Shown: positions 39,601 to 62,199, counted from the stretch's first letter. The stretch: DNA of 64,000 nucleotides from Hymenolepis diminuta (GCA_900708905.1 CAADRB010000004.1:111143-175142), one strand, 5' to 3'. The notes: a model not told the origin generated them from the sequence alone. A program made the numbers and translations.

Positions 39601-41708
39601 TACAAATAAATTTTAAGCTATTTTCACCTGATAAAACGACAAGAGGTCTTGGAAGGGACGGAAGAATATTACAAGCGAGGCGAAGTGGTCTGTAGGTCCT
39701 GGGGGTTACGGTGAAGAAGTGAAGATAGTGATATCTACGTCTACATGTACAGTAACATAAAAGGTTGGATAGAAACCATGAGAATATAGGGTAGATACTG
39801 AAAATTACAACACATTCAGGGATGTTACAGAAGTGGTTTTATCCTTCAAATAAACCTCTTGACGGATCATAGCTGTCCTGCATAGGAGCTTGGGGCCATG
39901 AGGCCAAAGCAAATCGTCAGCCTGGTCATGGAAATAACCATTCATGAGGACAGGGAATGTGATGTCACAAAGTGTAACGAAGCTTAGTGACAGGGTGCAC
40001 TAAAGAAAAAAACTGTTACTGTGTCAGAATTTAAAGCATCTTCTTTCTCCTAATTAGATACAGTCATCGTTCCAGGAATTTTTAAAAATCTGTTAGCAAA
40101 CCCTGTTGTGGATTTGGTTTATAATTGCTTTTTATTTGCGGACTTTCATGGTTTATTTGGATTAATTATTCCATCAAAAAGGGTTGACTAATGTGCGAGT
40201 GTGAGAGCGCCAACCCTTCTAAAATTGAACATCGATGGTACAGCTGTCAACGTAAAGTCACGAGGTTACCAGAACGATGCCAAATGGTGCACACCTACAG
40301 GTCAGAATGACTAACCTTGTTAGTTAACACCGAACGGAAAAATGTTGTTCGAATATTTTTTTCTTTCCCCCATTTAAGGAAAGTATTGAAAAATATATTG
40401 CTTCAAGGAACTTGGGAATTACTTGATTCTCAATGACTACTTTATATGACACTGAAAAATATAGGCATAGCACCACAGTAACCCAGGGTCTAAAAGATTT
40501 ACACACATTAATCGTTTTTGTCAACTTACTTTAGCTCTAAAGTTCACGCTAGGGCTATATAAGCACATTCAAAACTCACTCTCTTGGATAAGATCTAGAA
40601 AGGTGGACCTAGTGAACTTGAAATTTATAAATCTCAATATGCCATACAAAATGTCATTCAGAAGGAAAAAAGAAATCTAGCAATTTTGATGGTGATTTTG
40701 TCAACAAGTCTACGCAGCTGCGATTTACAACTAACACAGATTGACGACAATTTACTTTAAAAAATGAATGGAATGTGCATCTTAGGAAAAACTTTGACCT
40801 GTTTGCAAATGAAATGTAGCAAGGGAAAGAGAGTCAATTACATACGATGAATACTTTCTAGGATTTATTTTGCTCTCATGCATGCAAAGAAAAATTTGTT
40901 TACAGTAAACAAATTTGCAGATTGTAGTGCCTGGCATCCTCATCATGAAATGAAGTTTGATGACTATTAACTTACAGAAATTAATAATAAAAATGATTAT
41001 CAATGCCTCAACACTTGCTACAAAAACACGAACATAAGACAGCCCATATGAAAATAAGTATGTGCTAACAGAGGAAAACGAAGTGCTATTTAAATAAGGT
41101 GCATTAAATATAAAACAGACTCTAAAAGTGGTTATTAGATTTAGCTTTTAGCTATGATCGCGATCAATTTAACTAGTTTATTAATGACTGAAAACGCACC
41201 TATCTGAAGGAAATCTTCAAATTCAATTACTTGAATGAATAAACGGAGAGATTGTAAGTCGAAAAATTTGGACCACGGTTGAGGAAGAGACAAAGATGCA
41301 TTCTGATGCTTCCAATGGAAAGTTTGGCTCCATGGCGGTAGTACTAATACCCAGTCAAATGTTAACAATTTCGATCCGTTTGAACCACTTAGTGGGTATT
41401 GTGAAGTGTCACGAAGAACCCTAAATCAGATAGCATTTTCAATTAAATTGACACCATCTAAATACACGGCCAAGATTTAAATAGGCAAAATTAATATACC
41501 ATAAAAGTTAAACTAATTGTAAACGCCAATATATTTAAAGTTACCTAATTAAATTGGCGATTCGAATATAAACATCGCGGCGTAAATTAAAACCCTCATG
41601 GTCATTGACAGAATATAGAAGATATTTTTGGTCTAAACCGAAAGGTTTGTGTGCAAAAATATGAGTGATAAATAATCCAATTAAAATAACGATATCACAT
41701 GAAAGCAT
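24643..41708 (-). CDS. POFUT2: GDP-fucose protein O-fucosyltransferase 2, complete, 8 exons
   Basis: Transfers fucose from GDP-fucose to Ser/Thr of folded thrombospondin type 1 repeats in the ER. Exons in transcript order: 41708-41545, 41387-41200, 26842-26682, 26620-26469, 26402-26330, 25468-25141, 25068-24954, 24877-24643. Every junction is GT-AG and keeps phase; the sum is 1,416 nt, 471 aa (human about 429). The ATG at 41708 opens a signal peptide ([19 protein letters not shown]). Family motifs: [13 protein letters not shown], with the catalytic Glu at residue 38 (human Glu54); WVLVLPPW; the GDP-fucose motif HWRRGDF (H303, R305-R306, D308); [14 protein letters not shown]; and [16 protein letters not shown]. 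The protein ends in KNEL, like an ER-retrieval signal. Intron 2 is 14,357 bp; the other introns are 61-861 bp. The gene is divergent from BCCIP. The family call is very secure; exact exon ends are by eye. Confidence 0.95.
25558..25896 (+). mobile_element. inverted-repeat element (MITE), copy 2, in POFUT2 intron 5
   Basis: The right terminus reads, in reverse complement, CAGTGTGACTGAAAAGTAAC; the left terminus is degenerate (ending GCCCCCTAT near 25582). The interior (GACAGTTCTTAGCGATCTTTG, TTCTTGAACACCTAAACATT) aligns with copies 1, 3 and 4. It makes up much of the 861-bp intron between exons 5 and 6 of POFUT2. Confidence 0.65.
30565..30640 (+). repeat. SINE-B tRNA-like head
   Basis: Contains GCTTGATTTAACTCCGTGGT and TGGTCGTGCCACCTC. 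It matches the reverse complement of 11734-11792 over about 36 bases with few mismatches. Confidence 0.4.
33560..33915 (-). repeat. purine-rich repeat R2, copy 4
   Basis: In reverse complement: CTTCCTAAAGCTAACAGGAT, ACAATAGGCC, GAGCGAGAAGATCGAGGTTA, a GA-rich tail, then GCGGTTGACAGATTCCGCG and GAGCAACAAC. The last segments align with 62460-62545, so they show the family extends past the GA-rich tail. Confidence 0.55.
34980..35330 (+). repeat. tRNA-headed repeat R1, copy 3
   Basis: Shares TTCTCTTACCTTAAAGCT and GGAACTAAAAAGGAAACTTA with copy 1 and AAGGAAGTCTTTGGTTT with copies 2 and 4. The 96-codon open frame inside (35087-35377) is not conserved in the other copies. Confidence 0.55.
36129..36520 (+). 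mobile_element. inverted-repeat element (MITE), copy 3, in POFUT2 intron 2
   Basis: Best-preserved left terminus: CAGGGTGATTGAAAAGTAAC followed by a C run. It shares TTTCTTAAATTGCTTGGAAT and TTCTTGAACAGTTAAACATC with the other copies. The right terminus is decayed, so the end is approximate. Confidence 0.65.
36855..36955 (-). repeat. SINE-B-like head
   Basis: Reverse complement contains CATGGTTGGTCATGCCACTT, also seen on the plus strand near 37905-37930 (ATGGCTGGTCATGCCACTTT). Shared segment only; boundaries are unknown. Confidence 0.35.
38510..38880 (+). repeat. tRNA-headed repeat R1, copy 4
   Basis: Contains GATTCCTCTGGAAAATCCCG (compare copy 1 AATTCACCTGGAAAATCCCA), TAGGCTGCTATGAAAATCCC, GTTCTCTTACATTTAAACTT and GAAAGTCTTTGGTTCT in the same order as the other copies. 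Confidence 0.55.
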
Positions 41709-42755
41709 ATTATTATTTGCGCCAAATTTAATAAACCAATATGACCTTGGATTTATTAAAGAAAAATTATAAACAAAAATACAAAACAAAAATTTATAAA
41801 ATCTAGCAAAAGATATGATAAATTTGGTTTTAAATTTAACAATTATGGTAAGAAAGCTTTGAGTATTTGCAAGATTACCTTATCGTATATCACCGACACA
41901 TTTAGTGATATTTTATATTCCTTTCAAAGGAGATAAATACTTCATCTTGCACACGACTAGAAAAAAATTATTTGATTTCATTATGCAAAAGAGTTAGCAC
42001 CCCAACAATCAAAGTTATATTAAAATTAATATTTTTTCATATATGTTTGCATATAAATACTAAAACATGGAGTTTTGATGGTCTACGTAATAAAAACGTT
42101 GAACTATTAAATGATTTTTGCTATTTAATTTTCTCTATTGTCACCATTGTCATTTAAGTCCTTATATTTCGTAAACTACAATTAAATATGGTAGAATAAT
42201 TATAACGGAAATTTTTTTAATATTTTCATTTTTTATTTGTCCATCTTATACTTATGAATGATATCACAGTCATTTCATTAATGAGAAGGAAAATATCATC
42301 CGAAAAATGTAATGTTTACCTAAGATAATTACGTTCTTGGAGATTGCTTAGGTCTGTAACGAATCAGTTCATCTTAGATTAGGAATTCTACGCCTTTAGA
42401 AATTAGCCCAGTTTGAAAATGGGCATGCCTAACTATTAACATTATATTTAAAATTAATATAATTATATGGAGTTACCAAAATAGTAGAACCCCCTAAGAT
42501 TTTACTTCAATTATTTCTAAAATTTTCTACGAGATTCAGACGCAATATCAGGATTAAAATTATAAGATTTCAAGACCAAAGTTTGATTTAATTTCTGAGG
42601 ATGTGAGAGATTTATCTTTTTCATTATTCTAAAATGCCCTATTATTTTTCAATCCAGCCCCCACTAAAATGTAATTGGTGTAGATTCTTCCGGCAAATAT
42701 AAGTCGTTCAGGTGTGCACGCTTCAGGGTTATTTTGGTTATTATTGTATTTCTTA
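41709..42755. promoter_or_regulatory. divergent POFUT2/BCCIP intergenic region
   Basis: A 1,047-bp spacer between the POFUT2 start codon (minus) and the BCCIP start codon (plus), so it must hold both promoters and both 5' UTRs. It is strongly AT-rich with no GC-rich island and no repeat family that I recognise. In frame upstream of BCCIP, two CAG acceptor-like sites (about 42709-42727) could be splice or spliced-leader acceptors; this is a guess. Confidence 0.5.
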
Positions 42756-43514
42756 ATGTCTGCTAAAAGGAGCAAACGCGATGATAAAGAATCCGAAGAT
42801 GTTTTCATAAATTTAGAATTGGAGGGATTTGCTCCCGAGGAGGAGGACAGAGATGGAATTATTCAAATGTTGAAGCAGCTTTTACCCAAAACTGCAAACT
42901 TGCGTCTTGGTGGCCTCGCTGATTATATTATAAGCAGAGAGAAAATCGGCACCGTTGTTAAATATTCTGATTACGAAGCTGAGGCCGATGACGATGAAGA
43001 CATTGTCTTTTCTATTACCTCTCTTATTAATCTTTTTGAACCAGCTATTTCCCAACATCCTGATATTGCTGATCTTCGCAAATTTCTGGAAACTTTTGTT
43101 AGTTCATCCAAGCCTTCAAATTCGGATACTGGCAAGATAGTAAAAGTTTTAACTGGTGCTTCCTCTGAAAAGCCTGCTCTACTAGTTAACGAACGCTACG
43201 TCAATCTTCCTGCTGAAGTTGCAGAGAAATCTGTATCAGCCCTTCTGGATGAAATAAATGGGCTTCCCGAAAATGAAAAACCAACTCATATTATCGTCCT
43301 AACCCGAGCAATTAAATCACCTGGTTCCTCTGAATTGATTTACATCCAACCTGAGATGGAGAACGTGCGAAAATTCGCCTTGGCCATCTCGGAAACTAAT
43401 GTCACCACCCCGACGGTAGATGATGAAGATGAGACAGTCACGTTTGTTACTATGGTAATTAATGTACCCAGTCTACCAGAAATTGTGGATAATATCACTT
43501 CTTCGTCGACATGA
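42756..43514 (+). CDS. BCCIP: BCCIP / Bcp1 family protein, intronless
   Basis: A 252-aa single-exon ORF (human BCCIP 314 aa, yeast Bcp1 283 aa). The family acts in the nucleus: a chaperone for ribosomal protein uL14 (Rpl23) and export factor in yeast, and a BRCA2/p21-interacting protein in animals. Supporting features in order: a basic N-terminus (SAKRSKRDD); an opening strand and helix matching the family (VFINLELEGFAPEEEDRDGI); a DxxEADDDEDIVF acidic stretch before SITSLINL, as in the human ...DEDEVFGFISLLNL; LLVNERYVNLPAEVA, matching the family LLLSERFINVPPQIA; a Thr/Ile-rich beta strand HIIVLTRAI; and a C-terminal strand with helix TFVTMVINVPSLPEIVDNI. The frame stays open upstream to 42714 but without ATG; the first ATG at 42756 gives a normal N-terminus. 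It lacks the lysine-rich insert before the last strands of human BCCIP. Confidence 0.9.
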   Translation: MSAKRSKRDDKESEDVFINLELEGFAPEEEDRDGIIQMLKQLLPKTANLRLGGLADYIISREKIGTVVKYSDYEAEADDDEDIVFSITSLINLFEPAISQHPDIADLRKFLETFVSSSKPSNSDTGKIVKVLTGASSEKPALLVNERYVNLPAEVAEKSVSALLDEINGLPENEKPTHIIVLTRAIKSPGSSELIYIQPEMENVRKFALAISETNVTTPTVDDEDETVTFVTMVINVPSLPEIVDNITSSST

Positions 43515-43910
43515 TTTACTCTCCCCCATCCCCCTCCCCTCCAAATTGCCTACATTTCGTAGGATAATGTAAATTTGCAGAAAATATATTAATATTAATG
43601 GTCTTGTATATTGCCCTTAAAAATAGAATATTTTGGTTATTCAGGTTTTTTGAAATTTGATTTCTTGTTAAAATAATGGAAACACTTGATGGTTATTTAT
43701 ATAATCTGGTCTAAAGTTTTTAATGTGGATTTCTTTCATGATTAATCTTTTTGCTTGTTGAATGTTACCAAGATCTACTTTTTGGATTCACTCAGAATTA
43801 ACTTACTTCTACCTTTTATCTGGATCATATCTATATAATTGAAGAAATTACCTTTTTTAATTTGGTTTTTCTACTGGAACATCTGGAGACGTATGAGACC
43901 GTTTAACGTG

Positions 43911-43916
43911 AATAAA
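43911..43916 (+). promoter_or_regulatory. candidate BCCIP polyadenylation signal
   Basis: The first canonical AATAAA after the BCCIP stop codon, 396 nt downstream. Shorter non-canonical alternatives (AATATA-like near 43583) exist, so the true 3' end is uncertain. Confidence 0.3.
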
Positions 43917-44809
43917 TCATATATAAAATCTCACATTGGAATTCCCAATGACTTGTTTATTAGGGCGGGTTAGATGGTGGATGCGTCGTATTAGCTCGCT
44001 TACTCCGCGTGTTTATAATATAGACCATTTACGTATATCTGGAAACCCTTATGTTTTGTTATGCGAACTGAATTTGAATTCCTAATCGTAGCTTCAATCA
44101 TTTTGACATCTACACGAACTGGTGAAGTTTATTAGGAGGTTTCAGCCCTAATTTCATACCTTATTGAGAGTGGGACTTTAGCCCGTATGACCGCTATTAT
44201 AAGTTACCCCTCAGTGTAAAGGAGAATATGTACTCAGTAGGCTTCAAAATCTGTTTCCATATATTTATATGCGTTATTACATTTTCTTAATAACAGTGAA
44301 ATACTAAAGATAATCAGAAAAATGTTAATACGAAGGACCATAAAGCCTATCAGATGTATGAAAAATGAGATTAAGTATTAAGAATCATAAACAGCGCAAA
44401 TGGTTAGAGGAAGAGGTCATGTTGCCTTATGATTACAGTCCTCTAACTCAGCAGGGAAAATGCAGATGGGTATATATCCTGATTGAGCCAAGGATATGAA
44501 TGCAAAAAGTCAACCTGTTTTCATAAAGAATGTGAATACAGTAATTTTGGAAGAATCAGAGAGTTATCCTTCGGACCTCCTATTACAGTTTCTATCCATT
44601 TCATATCTTGTATGTACTTAGCAGTACCTATGCATGTAGTCAAATTCGTCGTAGCTTAAAAGAACAGATGTTTGAAGATACAGCTGTATGTGTACATATG
44701 AATAATATGTTCGTTTAATTATATAGGTAGTATATATTATTCTAATTAGGTAAGCTAATGCATTGCTACGAGCATATGATTTGCGGAATGGGTACGATGA
44801 TTTAGGTCA

Positions 44810-45180
44810 TGGGAATTTTACTTTTTCTCAACTCAGATAATTGCACTGAAGCTGATGACATTCGGATATGTAGTGCTTCAACCACCATTCCCTTTTTAAG
44901 ACTTAATGCAACCAAAAATTGGGCACTGCAAGTCCTTACTGATCAATACATCCGAGAAACAGTGATTTCGATCAGTGCAAAATCATTGCCTTCCCTTCTG
45001 CAAAAATTCGCCTACAATTAGCAGCTTCGTACTTCATTGTGTTTTGCATGAAATATTTGAGATGGAGGTTTACACTTTTAGAGATAAAAATCGACTTTGT
45101 TGACTATTTTAGCCATGATAGGACGGTCTCGGTCGATTTTTCTTAGCCAAAACCTTGTGTAAGCTTTCCAGCTCCCATTG
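44810..45180 (+). repeat. tRNA-headed repeat R1, copy 5 (5' part)
   Basis: Aligns with 5416-5720: CATGGGAATT start, GTGCTTCAACCACCATTCC, CTTCCCTTCTGCAAAAATTCG followed by GCAGCTTCG, then TATTTTAGCCATGAT. The tRNA-like and 3' parts are missing or diverged. Confidence 0.5.
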
Positions 45181-45940
45181 ATACCTTATATAACATTAAT
45201 ACCTGCCTTCGTTTCATCTGCTATGTTGAATTGTTAGACAAGATTTCTCAATAACACTTTGGTGATTCCTAAACCATGCAATTTCGTTAACAGATATTTA
45301 CACAGAAAAATATATTTCATTTTAACACACAAATCACAATCTATCTTAATTAGTTAGAATAGGCCTTTTGATAATAACCACTTAGTCGAAACGAGTAGAT
45401 TTATGAAAGATATCCAACAAAATAATGACGTCCTATTTCAACAAATGGAGAACACAAAAAGCAAATACTCTGACTCGCTCTGAATCGGTTACCTGAATAG
45501 CCAGAAATAATGTGAAATAGACAAACTGATTTTCGTGGAAATAAGCAAGGAGAATCCTCCAAGATTTTTTGATCGAACTTGGATCCTCTCATGGCGGAAA
45601 GATTAAATTTGATTAAGAATTATCAAGAACTCGATGAAAAACCATAAAAACATTCCCTCAAACCATTGTAAACGGGAAGGGGGAGCATTACACAAACAAT
45701 CAATCAGAAATCTCGAAATACAGTATGTTTGACAAAGGAATCTATTACATTAACAATCCCAACGGAAGTCAAATATTAGAAAAAAGTGAGGATAGAGATG
45801 AACATGCATTAGCGGATAGGGTGTATGAAAGAACAGGGCAATGACGAGTTGGCTTGGCATGGAATAACACTTCCACGCCAAGCATACGTATTCATATATT
45901 TACAAAGTACCCCCATATTCATAGCGAAAAGTGGCTGATT

Positions 45941-47130
45941 TCAAAACAGGGCATAGAAATCGCACATTCCCTTGGTTAAATTCCAACGAAGTGCAACGGA
46001 AACAACGTAAAGAATCACAAATACTGTCCCTGTTAGTAGGATACTGCGAGTTCGCCGAAGGAATGGTAAAGCTAAGGCAACAAAGAATATATGAACATTG
46101 TCACATAACATGATGAAAACATACACGACTAAACATTACCTTTGTAGCCAAGAAAAGTTATGTAAACATAATAGAGGATGCCAGCGAGCCAGAATGTATT
46201 TCCGATTAAACTGCCCACAAAAGTTCGTCTACGGATAACTGAAAGCAAGAAAACAGAAATTTAATCAAGTAAAATATCAGAACCACAAGATCGGAACAAG
46301 TATACGAATAAAGGTTGAGAACTTACAGTAAAAGAAAATAGGTTGGATAATGCGAAGTATAATAATGCAAGGGAAAAGTGCATTTAGATGAATATCAAAC
46401 GCGTAGGCCCATTCAACAACCAGAGGGTAGGAATATGATCCATCGGAATTGATTGATTCATCATCTGAAGCGACAGAGGAGTGGCGCCTGTAGTTGAAAT
46501 CACTCCTAATCGGACCTCCAAAAATAGTCGGGCTTGTAGGACCACTGCTAACAACGCCTGAGTGTTCCGAACGGATCATCCAGCGATTAGTAATAATCCA
46601 CATGAATGACGCCACAATAAGACCGGAAATTATACACTCAACAATGATTGACCAGGAAAGAAGTTTCAACCAACCGAAAAAGGAATGACCAAGGACAGCG
46701 GAGTATATCGTAGTTGAAACTAATTAGGAAAAATAGATTTTTAAATAAGAAACTTACTAAACATCCAAGGGATGAGAAGAATCATAAAAGCGGGATCGTC
46801 TCGAGCCCATTGATTGCGAGTAGCTGTAGAAGAAATTAATAATTTATCAAATTGATTCTTACAATGATGATAACTGAAATTTCTGTAAAGTTTTTGGGGA
46901 GAAACAAAAATATTGACCATTTGCCAAGATGCATACTCAAAGTCCATTTGTCGGAATTTGTAGAATCTGGAAAAGTACTTCTTGGCTTTTTCTTTAGCAC
47001 CAAGGGAAAAATTGGAACAGGCTTGTCGGCACAAGCCATTACTATGTTTTCGCTTTGAATAGGGCTTCCGGCTCGCGTTATTATCAACTACTACATTTTT
47101 CAGAGCAAAATCACTTGAGCAAGATTCCAT
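45941..47130 (-). CDS. UNC50: UNC-50 family membrane protein, complete, 5 exons
   Basis: A multi-pass Golgi/ER protein (yeast Gmh1 family) that binds an Arf-GEF and, in nematodes, is needed for surface delivery of nicotinic receptors. Exons in order: 47130-46863, 46823-46758, 46719-46327, 46238-46140, 46071-45941, all GT-AG and in phase; 957 nt, 318 aa (human 259). Signatures: YKFRQMDFEYASWQMVNIF, NQWARDDPAF, the membrane segment SIIVECIISGLIVASFMWII, WAYAFDIHLNALFP, VGSLIGNTFWLAGILYYVY, ITFLGY-ALPFLRRT and a tail ALRWNLTKGMCDFYALF. Introns are 39, 38, 88 and 68 nt; the first is a multiple of three and free of stops, so the unspliced frame reads through it. Residues about 162-211 form a Ser/Gly/Asp-rich loop where human has about eight residues. 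The N-terminus is also longer than in human. Confidence 0.95.
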
Positions 47131-49953
47131 CTTAGCAATCGTAAAGATGCCGTTCCTTTAGATCCAAATTATCCGGTCAAAAATCAGTGAAATACAACAA
47201 AAGTATTAAATAATTGCAAAACTAAATGTTGTTGCCAGATGATACTAGAAAAAATTATTTAGTGTAAGTACTTGTGGTTTATGTTAAGTTACCAACATTC
47301 CGAATGGTGGCGAAATCGTTCCTCAAATATTCATTGGATTGGCCGAAGATTATAATGATGTTTGTCTTATTTTTATGGTTAGAAATGCATTTATTGAAAA
47401 ATCATTATTGTAATTTTAGAAAATTTATGCAAATTCAAATTAAGTTGGCCTAGCTTTCATGTGCATATTGACATACGATATTAATATCGAAAAATTTATC
47501 CATAAGCAAGATAAAGCTAGAAAGTAGAATAATATACATTTTTATGTAGACAGAAAATTATCATATAAAAGACTAAATTTGCAATGGTTTATATGTTTTT
47601 GTCAACAATTTGAATCAGCCGCATCAAAACTAAATTTATGCAAATCATTAGAAAAGAGTTGTGGTTCTGATAAATTTTAGCAACTATATTTGTGTTTGCA
47701 TATGAATAGATTGACTTAGTTCTGATAGTGATATCCACGAAATTTTTAGAGGTTCTCGGGTCCTTACGGCGACTTTTCATTTTTCGGAAATTTGTCCATA
47801 CTCCTGGAAGATACATTTGGAACCCCATTAAGCAAATTCCTAACAAGGCCGTCTGTCCATACAAGCATGCTGACCTCTGTATGAGCATCGCTGTGATGCT
47901 TTTGCCTCCCAGCTCTCATCCCCCAAGGCGCATTCAGTTCATTCTTTGTACTCCCATTTTTTCCCAAATATGTGTTTCTGTCAATATAAATAGTCATGTA
48001 TATATGTATAATATCTAGGTCGATCCTCCCACTTCTTGACCAACCACAACTCCGTCATTCATTTCTCTGAGCTTCCTCTCTGCCCTCAGTAAATCTCTCC
48101 GATAAATTGCCTATCACCTCTACATCTTGCTGTGCGGTAAAAGTCAAAAGAAGTTGGAAGGGTGATAGCTCAGTTAAACTCCATACTCCCATATGATATT
48201 GAGCTCTCACTTACTACCTTTACATATTCAACTGTTTACAGTGGAAACCGGAATGGCTAAAGATAAACCCAAAAAACAACACAGAAACATAGCATATTTC
48301 TGTATACAGAAATAAACTTATTCAATTTCTCTTCCGACTTTTAAGTGTGAGAAAATTGGGCTAATATGTAAATGACTTAAGATTTGCAGCTCAAGGCTGC
48401 GGATCTCTCATCCAGCAATTGGGAGTTCATACTGACTGATAAGTAAGAAATTTCTTATTATGCATTGTTATTTCTGCGCTGATAACCCTACGAACACTCG
48501 ATGACATCGACGATTATGTGACCCCGCTTACATTCAACCCTTTATCTCTTTCGAGGTCATATGCATATAGGAAAAATTTTGCCTATATTTATTCCATATC
48601 TGCCATCTATCAGTCTACCTTTTGAAAAAATTTTGATTATGATATTACGCAGAGAACATTCTTCGGATCCTCCGCTGCCCATTATCTAACATCGATTCCC
48701 CACATGTCAATACTGGAATGAAACCAAAATAAATGTATGCAATTTTAAATATCCTGGCACAGTATCCAGCGTCAGCTCTCAATTAAATTCTGTGCAACCT
48801 AAAGGCTAGTACGTTTTCGCTAATTGAATTTGCCACATAAAAGAAAATAATATTTTTCCCAAAAAATCCTTATATGTAAGATACTTTGCTTTCCACATAT
48901 TAATTCCCGCTTCTTTTAACTGCCTTCAATTCAAATGGATTTACTTACATTACACTTGTAAAAGGCTCATAATATAAGTTGACCTATCAAAAGGAAAACG
49001 TGCATCGCACTTCAATATGGTGAATCGAGTCGTATCTGTAACAGCGCAATTTATTAGGGAACCTAAATGTTTAATAAGGCATCCTACAGAGAGGAATGGA
49101 TCATAACAATCCTGAATCTGCATTTGTACATCATCACTCATTAAATTGTTAAAAGGGATTTTATGGTGGAACCAACATTTTCTTGCGAAAACGGCAATTT
49201 CGCATTTGTCATTTCAAATTCCCAATTAACTGTAACTACTTGCAATAAATAAATCCATCAGTACTTCTTATTGAAATGATTAAATCTGCTACTATTTTAT
49301 CTCAGGATGTCTGGAAACTTCTCAGATAACTAAATGAGTCTTATTTGAATTCCTAGGCCCATTTGGGAAATCGTTCTCTAACACCTATTTTGGTAAAGAA
49401 GGACACTCGAATTCCACTCTTCTCTACGTTAGCCAGAGAGTGCCATTGACTCACTCCATTGATAGGAAATGAATCCTTGACAATGCACCCCGAAGTCAAT
49501 AGCATGAATACTCAATTTTCCTAAATTTCGTCTTAAAGTAGAATCTGAACTTAAATTTGAAACTAATATAGTGAACAAATAATTTAAGCCCAAAAAGTAC
49601 CTTTTATTCATGTGTTAATCTGAGCACCGACTAAGTTTGTAATTATCGCATGAATTATTAAATTTCATGTTGGTAATAAATATCATGTAATTTCACTAAG
49701 TCAAATAAGGTATTCATTTGCTCAAAAATCATTTAATAAATTTATTGGGACGAAAAAAATTTGTTAAATTGAACTAAATAGGTTAAATTTTGCATATATT
49801 GACAATAAAATAATACACTTTGTTTAAAAAGTTATCCTGTTGGGCACCATTTCAACACATGTACTACTACCCAATAAGCTATTTATGGTTTCATCTGTCA
49901 TTTTTATCTATTTGACAATTCAATAACAGTTTAACAAAATATTTATTTTATAA
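47131..49953. promoter_or_regulatory. divergent UNC50/GRK intergenic region
   Basis: A 2.8-kb spacer between the start codons of UNC50 (minus) and GRK (plus), expected to contain both promoters. I see no gene, no recognised repeat copy except a weak tRNA-like stretch near 48385-48440, and pyrimidine-rich tracts at 47900-48120. Confidence 0.4.
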
Positions 49954-61782
<11,829 letters not shown>

Positions 61783-62199
61783 TAATTGCGGGAAATGCGA
61801 TATATCACGAAATGATAGAGCATCAACTTATAATATCCTTATTGTTGGTGAATTTCATGATTGTGTCAATTTTAGTCAAACTATTCACTACTTTAATCTG
61901 AATTTTTCATTTTGCATACAAATTAAATCACTTTCCAGTCTTCTGGTCATTTTCCGTCAAAATCGTTAGTTTTGAGAAATTGGATACTTTCTTCTTGTGT
62001 TTGTCAAATCCTCCTCACTTCTTTTGAATTATGCTGGTTCCAGAATTTTTTATCTTTCAGTGACCTTTTATTTTTTCTTGGGTCCAGAATTCAGTTCGAA
62101 AGCAAAGAATAATAAGGTACTTGAAGTCCGATATCCGCATATGTCATTTCAAGCTCCATTTAAGACTGATTTTGTATTCTGAAGTCTGTCGTAGATCTC

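Larger units (their letters stand above)
26843..41199 (-). other. POFUT2 intron 2 (14.4 kb), repeat-filled
   Basis: The intron separates the signal peptide and first acceptor-fold exons from the rest of the enzyme. The donor follows ATA-G at 41200 and the acceptor is TTGCAG before 26842; together they complete one Ala codon. Inside I recognise one inverted-repeat element (36129-36520), two copies of the tRNA-headed repeat (34980-35330, 38510-38880), one reverse copy of the purine-rich repeat (33560-33915) and SINE-like heads near 30600, 36900 and 37900. No nested gene was recognised. Open frames of about 60-110 codons here are of chance length for AT-rich DNA. Confidence 0.85.
43515..45940. 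other. convergent BCCIP/UNC50 intergenic region
   Basis: Holds the 3' UTRs of the two convergent genes and one copy of the tRNA-headed repeat (44810-45180). The rest is AT-rich unique-looking sequence with no gene that I recognise. Confidence 0.6.

Noticed and set aside
41709..41789. Extending POFUT2 exon 1 upstream to 41789
   Set aside because: The extra frame has no ATG start. The ATG at 41708 directly opens a standard signal peptide.
42714..42755. Extending BCCIP upstream to 42714
   Set aside because: The frame begins at GTG, not ATG; a hydrophobic leader would be wrong for a nuclear protein, and ATG 42756 fits the family.
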